In this document: positions 41,964-49,552 of the stretch, one piece after another | How the letters are laid out: each line of letters begins with the position of its first letter | How positions within the stretch are numbered: the stretch's first letter is position 1 | Assembly: GCF_001735805.1 (NCBI RefSeq) | Contig: NZ_CP017248.1 | Coordinates: 372,001-436,000, forward strand | Length of the DNA: 64,000 bases | Direction: 5' to 3' | Source: Streptomyces fodineus | GTDB lineage: Bacteria > Actinomycetota > Actinomycetes > Streptomycetales > Streptomycetaceae | Position numbers and translations under genes: made by a program | The notes under the pieces: generated by a model | Database searches by the model: none | What the model was told of the DNA's origin: nothing | What the model saw: only the letters and a program-made list of their open reading frames with translations

Positions 41964-42021
41964 GTCATGAGCATGACACTCGCACACACCTGTCATGACA
42001 CTGAGTGAGCGTGACATGACA
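41964..42021. promoter_or_regulatory. Cluster of TCATGACA-type repeats upstream of the S53 gene
   Basis: Within 58 bp: GTCATGA (41964-41970), CATGACA (41972-41978), the perfect palindrome TGTCATGACA (41991-42000) and TGACATGACA (42012-42021). They start 83 bp upstream of the S53 start codon. Probably an operator array for an unknown regulator. From 42022 to 42333 no gene is seen, apart from the promoter of the next gene. Confidence 0.5.
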
Positions 42022-42321
42022 GCATGCGAGAGGAAGGTAGCTCCGGAGGCGCCTACTCGGCAGTACCGGACAGAATTCTTTGCTCTTCCATAGGAAGCGG
42101 TTAGCCCCCTCATGGAGAGGGCGGATCCCAGTGATCATTGCGACACGTGGTCGGTTGATCAGGCCCCGAGCAGTCGAGACAGGCGCTCGGCTGGGGTTTC
42201 CGCGCGCTGCCAGAGGCCGGCCGGGGCGCGGAAGCAGACCGGGGTGCCGATGGCCGGTCCGGACGGTGGATTGTGACGGGAGCCTCCGGGTGAAGCACCT
42301 CCCGTTTTCCCTGCCCGCGTC

Positions 42322-42327
42322 GATAAT
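42322..42327 (+). promoter_or_regulatory. -10 box, probably leaderless trypsin-like protease transcript
   Basis: GATAAT ends 6 nt before the GTG start at 42334 with no Shine-Dalgarno between. The distance fits a transcript starting at or beside the start codon. The -35 is not clear. Confidence 0.4.
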
Positions 42328-42333
42328 GACCTT

Positions 42334-43197
42334 GTGCGCTCGCTAGTCAGGAATTCCATCCTGCCCCTCACGCTGGTCATCGTCGGGGCATCCGCAGTGA
42401 TCGGTGACGCCGCAACCCATGCGGCCAGAAGCAGCGGGCGCAGCGGTTTCGGCAAGTCCGGCGAGCCGGGCCAGTCCCTGCGGGGCCAGGACCAGGACCT
42501 CCCCGTGACGGCCGCGGCCCATGACGGCAACGCGTACACCCCCCGCAGGACCGAGGAGAACGCCCGGATCGGCGCGGTCTTCGAGAAGGACGACCAGGGC
42601 GCCCACTTCTGCACGGCGAGCGTGGTGCAAAGTCCGGGCCGGAACATGCTGATCACCGCGGCCCACTGCGCCTTCGACGCCGACTCCGGACAGCCGCTGA
42701 ACGACCTGGTCTTCGCCCCCGGCTACCGCAACGGCGACGAACCCACCGGCCTGTGGAAGGTCAGCAAGGTGGTCGTCGACGACCGCTGGGCCAAGTCGCA
42801 GGACGAGGACCTCGACTTCGCCTTCCTCGTCCTCGACCAGAAGGACGGCAAGGACATCCAGGACGTCCTGGGCGGCAACACCCTCGGCGTAAACCGCGGC
42901 TTCGACAACAAGGTCAAGATCACCGGCTATCCCGCCAGCCGTGACACCCCCGTCTCATGCCAGAACCACACCACGAAGTTCAGCGACACCCAGCTGCGCA
43001 TCCAGTGCACCGGCCTCGAGGACGGAACCAGCGGCAGCCCCTGGCTCGCCGACTACGACCCCAAGAGCCACACCGGCACGGTCATCGGCGTCCTGGGCGG
43101 CCACGAGGGCGGCGGCGACCAGGACGATGTCTCCTACGCCGCGTACTTCGACGACGACATCGCCAAGCTCTACCGGCGCGCCCAGGACGAGGACTGA
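42334..43197 (+). CDS. Secreted trypsin-like (S1/V8-type) serine protease
   Basis: 287 residues with an N-terminal hydrophobic signal (NSILPLTLVIVGASAVIGDA). The triad is visible: His in ITAAHCAF, Asp in EDLDFAFLVL and Ser in DGTSGSPWLADY. A Cys pair (TPVSCQNH and LRIQCTG) probably forms a disulfide. The S1-pocket type is not clear; similar Streptomyces proteins are called trypsin-like peptidases. GTG start at 42334 following a -10 box. Stands alone on the plus strand, divergent from the S53 peptidase. Confidence 0.88.
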   Translation: MRSLVRNSILPLTLVIVGASAVIGDAATHAARSSGRSGFGKSGEPGQSLRGQDQDLPVTAAAHDGNAYTPRRTEENARIGAVFEKDDQGAHFCTASVVQSPGRNMLITAAHCAFDADSGQPLNDLVFAPGYRNGDEPTGLWKVSKVVVDDRWAKSQDEDLDFAFLVLDQKDGKDIQDVLGGNTLGVNRGFDNKVKITGYPASRDTPVSCQNHTTKFSDTQLRIQCTGLEDGTSGSPWLADYDPKSHTGTVIGVLGGHEGGGDQDDVSYAAYFDDDIAKLYRRAQDED

Positions 43198-43368
43198 GCC
43201 CAGCTCATCCGCACCCCGCTCACGGCGGAGGGCCGTGGCCGCGAAGCGTGCCGGGGAGGGGCTGGGCGGCCCAGAGCCGACCCAGGAGGTTTCAATGGCC
43301 TACTCTTCCTCAGAGCCGCCGCGCAGGCCCGGCTTCGGAGGGGCAGGGACGACCGCGAGGGAGACGGC

Positions 43369-44961
43369 ATGGGAGCCGCTGACCGGCAGAGCACCGGAAA
43401 CTGGAACGGGGTCGGCGACCCGTCGGGGACCAGAGGTGGTCATGCGAGCGAGTACGGCCACGACTACGAATACAGGAATCCTCCCGAGTCGATGCCCCAC
43501 CCCGGCTACGGGCCCGATGCCGACGCGGGTCACATTCCCTCGGCCATAGGCGGCCGTGGGCACGCCCCCGTGATGGGCAACGGGCCCATCACGGTCGCCG
43601 ATGCCCGACATGGCTCCGGCCACGGTCCCGGAGCGGTCACCGACGGTCACGGACACGCGCACCCCCATGGACACAGCCACAGTCACGGTCCTGCCACGCC
43701 GGTCTCCCGGCACCTGCGCAAGGTCATCGCGGCGATCCTGATCCCCTTCACTGCCGCGGTCGTGGTGGGGCTCGTGGTGCTGTGGCCGGGAGGAGCCCCG
43801 CCGCACAAGCGCACCGGTGTCGGCTTCGACCAGCAGACCCAGCAGGCGACGGTCACCAGGGTCGTCGAGGTCAGCTGCAAGTCGGTGAACGCCTCCGGCG
43901 AGACCCCCACCGGCGACACCGCCACCGCCGAGGGCAACTCCGCGGCACAGGAGGCGAACGGCACCTGCCACAAGGCCACGATCCGCGTCGACACAGGCAA
44001 GGACAAGGGCCGTACCTTCACCGAGATCGTCCAGCCCGACCAGGCGCGACAGCTCCACCAGGGCGAGCAGGTCGTGACCGCCTACGAACCCTCCGCGCCC
44101 AAGGACCTGCAGTACTCGGTCACCGACGTCAACCGCCGCTTCCCCATGGGCCTGCTGGCCGGGATCTTCGCGCTCGCCGTCGTGGTGGTGGGCCGGCTGC
44201 GCGGCGTGATGGCGCTGGTCGCGCTGGCCGTCAGCTTCCTGGTGCTGAACTTCTTCATCCTGCCGGCGGTACTGCAGGGCTCGAACCCGCTCCTGGTGGC
44301 GGTGGTCGGGTCGAGTGCGATCATGCTGATCGCCCTGTACATGTGCCACGGCCTGTCGGCCCGCACCTCGGTGGCCGTGCTCGGCACACTGGTCTCACTG
44401 GCACTGATCGGCATCCTCGGCTCCCAGTTCATCGACTGGGCAGCGCTCACCGGCAACACCGACGACCAAACCGGCTTGATCCACGGCCTCTTCCCGAAGA
44501 TCGACATGAGCGGCCTGCTGCTCGCCGGCGTCATCATCGGCTCCCTCGGCGTGCTCGACGATGTCACGGTGACGCAGACATCGGCCGTCTGGGAGCTGCA
44601 CGACGCCAATCCCTCGATGGGCTGGCGCGGACTGTACCGGGCGGGCATCCGCATCGGCCGCGACCACATCGCCTCCGTGGTCAACACCCTCGTCCTCGCC
44701 TACGCCGGTGCCGCGCTGCCTCTCCTGCTCCTCTTCTCCATCGCGCAGAGCGGCGTGAGCACGGTCGCCAACAGCGAGCTGGTGGCCGAGGAGATCGTGC
44801 GCACGCTGGTGGGCTCGATCGGCCTGGTCGCCTCAGTACCGGTCACCACACTGCTCGCCGCCCTGGTGGTCTCCGCCGACCGGCCCGGCCCGCAAGCGGA
44901 AACGGCGACAGCGGGGGCGGCAGCGGCTGCGCGCCGGGGCGGGCGCCGGCGGAAGCGTTGA
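43369..44961 (+). CDS. YibE/F family membrane protein with His-rich N-terminus
   Basis: 530 residues. The first 110 are cytosolic and rich in His/Gly (GHGHAHPHGHSHSHG), followed by a first membrane helix (VIAAILIPFTAAVVVGLVVL) and an extracytoplasmic domain with two Cys. The YibE/F membrane module of seven or eight helices comes after (GLLAGIFALAVVVVGRLRG, GVLDDVTVTQTSAVWEL, conserved DD pair). The family is thought to be a transporter, perhaps of metal or peptides. The ATG at 43369 has GAGGGAGA upstream. A perfect AGGAGG-preceded ATG at 43295 in another frame hints that the true N-terminus may begin there with a lost base between. Confidence 0.82.
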   Translation: MGAADRQSTGNWNGVGDPSGTRGGHASEYGHDYEYRNPPESMPHPGYGPDADAGHIPSAIGGRGHAPVMGNGPITVADARHGSGHGPGAVTDGHGHAHPHGHSHSHGPATPVSRHLRKVIAAILIPFTAAVVVGLVVLWPGGAPPHKRTGVGFDQQTQQATVTRVVEVSCKSVNASGETPTGDTATAEGNSAAQEANGTCHKATIRVDTGKDKGRTFTEIVQPDQARQLHQGEQVVTAYEPSAPKDLQYSVTDVNRRFPMGLLAGIFALAVVVVGRLRGVMALVALAVSFLVLNFFILPAVLQGSNPLLVAVVGSSAIMLIALYMCHGLSARTSVAVLGTLVSLALIGILGSQFIDWAALTGNTDDQTGLIHGLFPKIDMSGLLLAGVIIGSLGVLDDVTVTQTSAVWELHDANPSMGWRGLYRAGIRIGRDHIASVVNTLVLAYAGAALPLLLLFSIAQSGVSTVANSELVAEEIVRTLVGSIGLVASVPVTTLLAALVVSADRPGPQAETATAGAAAAARRGGRRRKR

Positions 44962-45175
44962 GAACGGTGTCTTCAAGGTGGCGCGCACCCCACCACTTCC
45001 AGCACGCGGGCACACACGCTTGCAAGCAGGGCCAACATTGGCGCTCGTGAGGATGGCAGAGGGCTCGGCAGCGTGCCCCGCACCGCTCTCATGCGTGCGC
45101 GATGCGTGAGCGGACGGTCCGGCACGAGGTGTCACATGCGGGATGGAGTACGCCGCTGCGCGGCGCTGACCAGGC
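44962..45175. other. Gap before a pair of short open frames
   Basis: No recognisable gene in the 214 bp; together with 45176-45579 it forms a 618-bp region without a known family. Confidence 0.4.
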
Positions 45176-45358
45176 ATGACAGCACCACGCAGCAGCGTCG
45201 AGCCCCCGGCAAGTATTCGATCCCACTCCGGGCGGCTGATCCTGAACGGCGACGATCTTGCGGAACTGGGCGACCTCAAGGACCTCCGGCATGCCGCTCG
45301 GGAAGCGGGGCGTCCTCTCGGCTGCAAGACGACGACCCGCCGCCGCGGAAGGCAGTGA
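45176..45358 (+). CDS. Short hypothetical ORF (60 codons)
   Basis: Encodes a basic peptide whose middle GRLILNGDDLAELGDLKDLR and end GRPLGCKTTTRRRGRQ look like real protein: GC-rich third codon positions and balanced composition. No family is recognised and the ribosome-binding site is weak. A second short frame follows 6 nt downstream. Could be a genuine two-peptide operon or coincidence. Confidence 0.3.
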   Translation: MTAPRSSVEPPASIRSHSGRLILNGDDLAELGDLKDLRHAAREAGRPLGCKTTTRRRGRQ

Positions 45359-45364
45359 ACCAGC

Positions 45365-45469
45365 GTGCCCGCAACCGCAATCCGCTCCCTGACCATCGAG
45401 GACAGCGAGACTCACGACCTGCAGTTGCACCGGGTCGACGCCTGCGCCTCCCCCAGGGAGGGGTCCTGA
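45365..45469 (+). CDS. Short hypothetical ORF (34 codons)
   Basis: Starts with GTG after a GGAAGG site 12 nt upstream and reads MPATAIRSLTIEDSETHDLQ onward, ending ASPREGS. Acidic, no family known. The stop is in a small CTCCC/GGGAG hairpin. Considered only with the preceding frame. Confidence 0.22.
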   Translation: MPATAIRSLTIEDSETHDLQLHRVDACASPREGS

Positions 45470-45579
45470 TCGGCGCCGATGACGGTCATGCACAGTCTTG
45501 CGCATCGGCGCCCGGGCTCCCCCATGCGGGTTCGTGGCCGGCTCCTCGCGGTACGTCGGAACCGAGCGGCGGTCGTACG

Positions 45580-46737
45580 TCAGAGGCGCTCGATGACGGT
45601 GACGTTGGCCTGGCCGCCGCCCTCGCACATGGTCTGCAGGCCGTAGCGGCCGCCGGTGCGCTCCAGTTCGTGCAGCAGTGTGGTCATGAGCTTGGTGCCG
45701 GTGGCGCCCAGGGGGTGTCCGAGGGCGATGGCGCCGCCGTTGACGTTGACCTTCTCCGGGTCGGCACCGGTCTCCTTCAGCCAGGCCAGCACCACGGAGG
45801 CGAAGGCCTCGTTGATCTCGACCAGGTCGATGTCGTCGAGCGTCATCCCGGCCTTCTTCAGCGCGTGGGCCGTGGCCGGGATCGGCGCGGACAGCATCCG
45901 GATCGGGTCTTCGCCGCGTACGGACAGGTGGTGGATGCGGGCGCGCGGGATAAGCCCGTGCTCGCGTACCGCCCGCTCGGAGGCGAGCAGCATCGCCGAT
46001 GCGCCGTCGGAGACCTGGGAGGAGACGGCGGCGGTGAGCCGGCCGCCGTCGATCAGCGGCTTGAGCGCCGCCATCTTCTCCAGGCTGGTGTCGCGGCGGG
46101 GGCCTTCGTCGGTGGTGACCTCGCCGTAGGGGACGAGTTCGCGGTCGAAGCGGCCCTCGTCGATGGCGCGGATGGCCCGCTCGTGGGAGCGCAGCGCGAA
46201 CTCCTCCATGTCGCGGCGGGATATGTGCCACTTCTGGGCGATGAGCTCGGCGCCGTGGAACTGGTTGACCGGCTGGTCGCCGTAGCGGGCGCGCCAGCCC
46301 GCGGAGCCGGCGTACGGGCCCTCGGTCAGCCCCAGCGGCTCGGCCGCCTGGCGGCTGGCGAAGGCGATGGGGATCTGGGACATGTTCTGCACGCCGCCCG
46401 CGACCACCAGGTCCTGGGTGCCGGAGAGCACGCCCTGGGCGGCGAAGTGCAGGGCCTGCTGGGAGGAGCCGCACTGGCGGTCGACGGTCACGCCGGGTAC
46501 CTCCTCCGGTAGCCCCGCGGCCAGCCAGCAGGTGCGGGCGATGTCGCCGGCCTGCGGCCCGACGGTGTCCAGGCAGCCGAGGACGACGTCCTCGACGGCG
46601 GCCGGGTCGACGCCCGAGCGCTCCATCAGCGCCCGCAGCACATGGGCGCCGAGGTCGGCCGGGTGGACGGCGGCGAGTCCGCCGTTCCGCCTGCCGACCG
46701 GGGTGCGTACCGCTTCGACGATGTATGCCTCGGGCAT
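45580..46737 (-). CDS. fadA6: FadA6-like thiolase of steroid C/D-ring catabolism
   Basis: 385 residues. Nucleophile Cys89 in VDRQCGSSQQALHFA, the GGAIALGHPLGATG His loop and the final MCEGGGQANVTV Cys are all present, so it is active as a thiolase. FadA6 (Rv3556c) is in the mycobacterial KstR2 regulon, and the kstR2 gene is directly upstream here. The ATG at 46737 starts MPEAYIVEAVRTPVGRRNGG, the normal start. Last gene of the leftward operon. Confidence 0.9.
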   Translation of the reverse strand: MPEAYIVEAVRTPVGRRNGGLAAVHPADLGAHVLRALMERSGVDPAAVEDVVLGCLDTVGPQAGDIARTCWLAAGLPEEVPGVTVDRQCGSSQQALHFAAQGVLSGTQDLVVAGGVQNMSQIPIAFASRQAAEPLGLTEGPYAGSAGWRARYGDQPVNQFHGAELIAQKWHISRRDMEEFALRSHERAIRAIDEGRFDRELVPYGEVTTDEGPRRDTSLEKMAALKPLIDGGRLTAAVSSQVSDGASAMLLASERAVREHGLIPRARIHHLSVRGEDPIRMLSAPIPATAHALKKAGMTLDDIDLVEINEAFASVVLAWLKETGADPEKVNVNGGAIALGHPLGATGTKLMTTLLHELERTGGRYGLQTMCEGGGQANVTVIERL

Positions 46738-46768
46738 GCCTGCTGCTCCTTCGGTGACGTTTCCAGTG

Positions 46769-47383
46769 TCATTCGCGGACGGCGATGCCTTCCAGCACCA
46801 TCGACAGGTACTGGCGTGCGATCTCCTCGGGGCTGTGCTGTCCGCCCGGCCGGTACCAGGACGCGGCGACCCAGACGGTGTCGCGCAGGAAGCGGTAGGT
46901 GAGCCGGCTGTCCAGGTCGGCGCGGAAGACCTGGGTGGCCACCCCGCGCTCCAGCGTGCCCAGCCACGCCTTCTCGAACCTGGCCTGCGAGTCGGCGAGG
47001 TAGTGGAAGCGCGGCTCGTCCAGCAGGTGCTTGGACTCCTTCTGGTAGATGGCGACGGCGGCGCGGTGCCGGTCGATCTCCCGGAAGGATTCGGTCACGA
47101 GCGCCTCCAGCGTCTGCCGGGGACCGAGCCCGGAAGCGAGCACGGCGTCGTACCGGGCCCACAGCTCGTCCAGGAACGCGGAGAGGATCTCGTCGAGCAT
47201 CGACTCCTTGGAGTCGAAGTGGTAGTAGAGGCTGCCCGCAAGCATTCCGGCGGCATCGGCGATCTTGCGGACGGTGGTGGCGTTGTATCCCTGCGCGGCG
47301 AACACCTCGGCGGCGGTCGCCAGCAGTTCCTCGCGCCGCTCGGGCGACGGGCTCACCGTGGTCTTCTCGCTGTTCTTCGGCAC
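46769..47383 (-). CDS. kstR2: KstR2-like TetR repressor
   Basis: 204 residues. The HTH is at about 25-65 (AAQGYNATTVRKIADAAGML then GSLYYHFDSKESMLDEIL). The ligand domain has YQKESKHLLDEPRF and YRFLRDTVWVAASWYRPGG, which I associate with KstR2 (Rv3557c), the repressor released by HIP-CoA. Its place between fadA6 and an ipdF-like SDR equals mycobacterial order. KstR2-like boxes at 33582-33595 and 48643-48656 are candidate targets. Confidence 0.85.
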   Translation of the reverse strand: MPKNSEKTTVSPSPERREELLATAAEVFAAQGYNATTVRKIADAAGMLAGSLYYHFDSKESMLDEILSAFLDELWARYDAVLASGLGPRQTLEALVTESFREIDRHRAAVAIYQKESKHLLDEPRFHYLADSQARFEKAWLGTLERGVATQVFRADLDSRLTYRFLRDTVWVAASWYRPGGQHSPEEIARQYLSMVLEGIAVRE

Positions 47384-47398
47384 CGGGCCATTCTCGCC

Positions 47399-48193
47399 TC
47401 ACGGGTGCTGGCTGCTGACCGACAGGACCTCCCCGGTCAGGTACGAGGAGTAGCCACTGGCGAGGAAGACGATGGCATTGGCCACCTCCCACGGCTCGGC
47501 GTGGCGGCCGAACGCCTCGCGGGAGGTGAGCTCCTCGAGCAGCTCGGGGGTGGTGACCTTGGCCAGGTGCGGGTGCATGGCCAGGCTCGGCGAGACGGCG
47601 TTGACCCGTACGCCGTACTCGGCGGCCTCCAGCGCGGCGCAGCGGGTCAGGGCCATGACCCCGGCCTTGGCGGCGGCGTAGTGCGCCTGGCCCTTCTGCG
47701 CGCGCCAGCCGACCACCGAGGCGTTGTTGACGATGACGCCACCGCCGCCTGCCGTCTTCATCCGGCGCAGCGCGGCGCGGGTGCAGCGGAAGGTGCCGTT
47801 CAGGGTGACGTCGAGAACCTTTGCCCACTGCTCGTCGCTCATCTCGACCAGGTCGGCGGTGCCGCCGAGGCCGGCGTTGTTGACGACGATGTCGAGCCGG
47901 CCGTGGCGCTCCTCGGCCAGCTCGAACAGCGCGCCGACCTGGGCCTCGTCGGTCACGTCGCAGGGCAGCGCGGCCACCCGGTCCGGGCCGAACTCCGCGG
48001 CGAGCGCCGCCTCGGACTCCTTCAGGCGGCGGGCGTGGGCGTCGGAGATGACGACACCGGCGCCCTCCTCCAGCAGCCGCCGGGCCGTCGCCCCGCCGAT
48101 GCCCGCGCCCGCGGCGGCGGTGATGACGGCGGTGCGGCCGGCGAGCAGACCGTGGCCGGGGACGTACGGCGGCGGCGTGTTCGGCGCGGTCAT
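47399..48193 (-). CDS. ipdF: IpdF-like short-chain dehydrogenase (Rv3559c type)
   Basis: 264 residues. GVVISDAHARRL, TAAAGAGIG (nucleotide loop), NNAGLGGTADLVEM and YAAAKAGVMALTR give the SDR skeleton. In mycobacteria the SDR beside kstR2, IpdF, oxidises the ring hydroxyl of a HIP-CoA-derived intermediate. The ATG at 48193 overlaps the stop of the decayed acyl-CoA dehydrogenase by 4 nt, so it was once translationally coupled to that gene. A GGAGG site inside the relic still serves as ribosome-binding site. Confidence 0.72.
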   Translation of the reverse strand: MTAPNTPPPYVPGHGLLAGRTAVITAAAGAGIGGATARRLLEEGAGVVISDAHARRLKESEAALAAEFGPDRVAALPCDVTDEAQVGALFELAEERHGRLDIVVNNAGLGGTADLVEMSDEQWAKVLDVTLNGTFRCTRAALRRMKTAGGGGVIVNNASVVGWRAQKGQAHYAAAKAGVMALTRCAALEAAEYGVRVNAVSPSLAMHPHLAKVTTPELLEELTSREAFGRHAEPWEVANAIVFLASGYSSYLTGEVLSVSSQHP

Positions 48194-48626
48194 GGGCACA
48201 CCTCCTTGGGCAGGCCGAGGACGCGCTCGGCGATGATGGTCCGCCGGATCTCGTTCGACCCGGCGTAGCCGGTGCCGGGGCGGGAGACGGGGAACAGCCG
48301 CCGCCAGTCGGTCGGGTCGTACGGCTCCCCCGCGGCGAGCCGGCCCCGTCGAAGAACACCTCATCGACGCTGTGGCCCTGGCACCACAGCTCCTCCACCG
48401 CCACGATCGGCGGGAGGAACCGCTCGCGCTGTCCGGGCATCCCGAAAGGGATCAGGGCGGGGCCGAGGAGCTGCTCGCCCATGTGCCGCTCCCGCGCCGG
48501 GCGTTCGGCAACGGCCTCGTGCTCGCGCCCAGGCCCCCCGCGCCCGCGCAGATGCGGGAACCGACCGGTGAGGTCGGCCCGCAGCCCGGCGCGGATCTCC
48601 GAGCGGAACTCCTCGACGCTGCTCAT
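48190..48626 (-). pseudogene. Decayed acyl-CoA dehydrogenase (FadE30-type) with internal deletions
   Basis: Starts with a normal ATG at 48626 (MSSVEEFRSEIRAGLRADLT). It then jumps to GPALIPFGMPGQRERFLPPI and VAVEELWCQGHSV, the middle of an acyl-CoA dehydrogenase. After a frame change it ends GTGYAGSNEIRRTIIAERVLGLPKE and a stop. Only about 145 of roughly 390 residues remain and the FAD/catalytic core is gone. The gene order (FadE, SDR, KstR2, FadA6) matches Rv3560c-Rv3556c, so this is the fadE30 position. The KstR2-like promoter upstream is intact and now drives the SDR. Confidence 0.85.
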
Positions 48627-48642
48627 GACGGTACGTTAACCT

Positions 48643-48656
48643 ACCAAACACTTGTT
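48643..48656. promoter_or_regulatory. KstR2-like operator between fadE30 relic and echA
   Basis: ACCAAACACTTGTT fits AnCAAnnnnTTGnT and lies in a wider dyad CTACCAA / TTGTTAG. It sits in a 47-bp divergent promoter region, 16 bp from the relic start and 17 bp from the echA start. Confidence 0.65.
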
Positions 48657-48673
48657 AGGGAAGGAGGGGCTGG

Positions 48674-49552
48674 ATGTCCGCTGCCCACGAGGATGCGCAG
48701 ACGACGCCCGACGGCCCGGTGCGCTACGAGAAGCGGGGCCCGGTCGCGACCGTCACGATGCACCGGCCCGGCCACCGCAACGCCCAGAACTCCGCGATGA
48801 CCTACGCCCTGGACCGCGCCTTCTACCGCGCGGCCGACGACGACCAGGTGAAGGTCGTCGTCCTCGCCGGTACGGGCCGGCACTTCTCCGCCGGGCACGA
48901 CATCGGCACCCCCGAGCGCGACGCCCACCTTCCGTTCGACCGCAGGGCCGGGCTGTGGTGGGACCACTCGGACAAGGCGGGCGCCGAAAGCCGCTTCGCC
49001 CGCGAGTCCGAGGTCTACCTGGGCATGTGCCGCCGCTGGCGCGAGCTGCCCAAGCCCATGATCGCCTCGGTGCAGGGCGCCTGCGTCGCGGGCGGGCTGA
49101 TGCTCGCCTGGGTCTGCGACCTGATCGTCGCCTCCGACGACGCGTTCTTCGCCGACCCCGTGGTGCGGATGGGCATCCCCGGAGTCGAGTTCTTCGCCCA
49201 CCCCTGGGTGATGCCGCCACGGATCGCCAAGGAGTTCCTCTACACCGGTGACCGGATGAGCGCCCGGCGGGCGTACGAGGTCGGAATGGTCAACCGGGTG
49301 GTGCCCCGCGAGGAACTGCCCGATCTTACAAGGGAGTTGGCAGAGCGGATCGCCGAGATGCCGCGGATGGGCCTGACGTTGACCAAGCGCGCGGTCAACC
49401 AGGCCGAAGATCTGCAGGGGATGCACGCCGGGCTGGACTCAGCGTTCGGACTGCACCACCTCGCCCACGCGCACAACGCCGAGACCGCCGAGGACTCCCT
49501 CGGCGGCATGGACCTCCACGCCATGAAGGCGGCCGGGACGAGGGAGGCCTGA
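48674..49552 (+). CDS. Enoyl-CoA hydratase, steroid-cluster type
   Basis: 292 residues, crotonase fold. Oxyanion-hole loops: AGTGRHFSAGHDIGTPERD and QGACVAGGLMLAWVCDL; the acidic ExxMxxGDP region reads FFADPVVRMGIPG. It resembles the longer EchA group around EchA19 and probably hydrates an enoyl-CoA from the ring or side chain of a steroid. First gene of the rightward operon under the KstR2-like box. Its stop overlaps the next ATG (TGATGG). Confidence 0.85.
   Translation: MSAAHEDAQTTPDGPVRYEKRGPVATVTMHRPGHRNAQNSAMTYALDRAFYRAADDDQVKVVVLAGTGRHFSAGHDIGTPERDAHLPFDRRAGLWWDHSDKAGAESRFARESEVYLGMCRRWRELPKPMIASVQGACVAGGLMLAWVCDLIVASDDAFFADPVVRMGIPGVEFFAHPWVMPPRIAKEFLYTGDRMSARRAYEVGMVNRVVPREELPDLTRELAERIAEMPRMGLTLTKRAVNQAEDLQGMHAGLDSAFGLHHLAHAHNAETAEDSLGGMDLHAMKAAGTREA

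Noticed and set aside
46626..48626. A single 666-codon minus-strand gene
   Set aside because: The frame starts in the fadE30 relic and then runs antisense/out of frame through the SDR, kstR2 and fadA6, each of which has its own intact frame.
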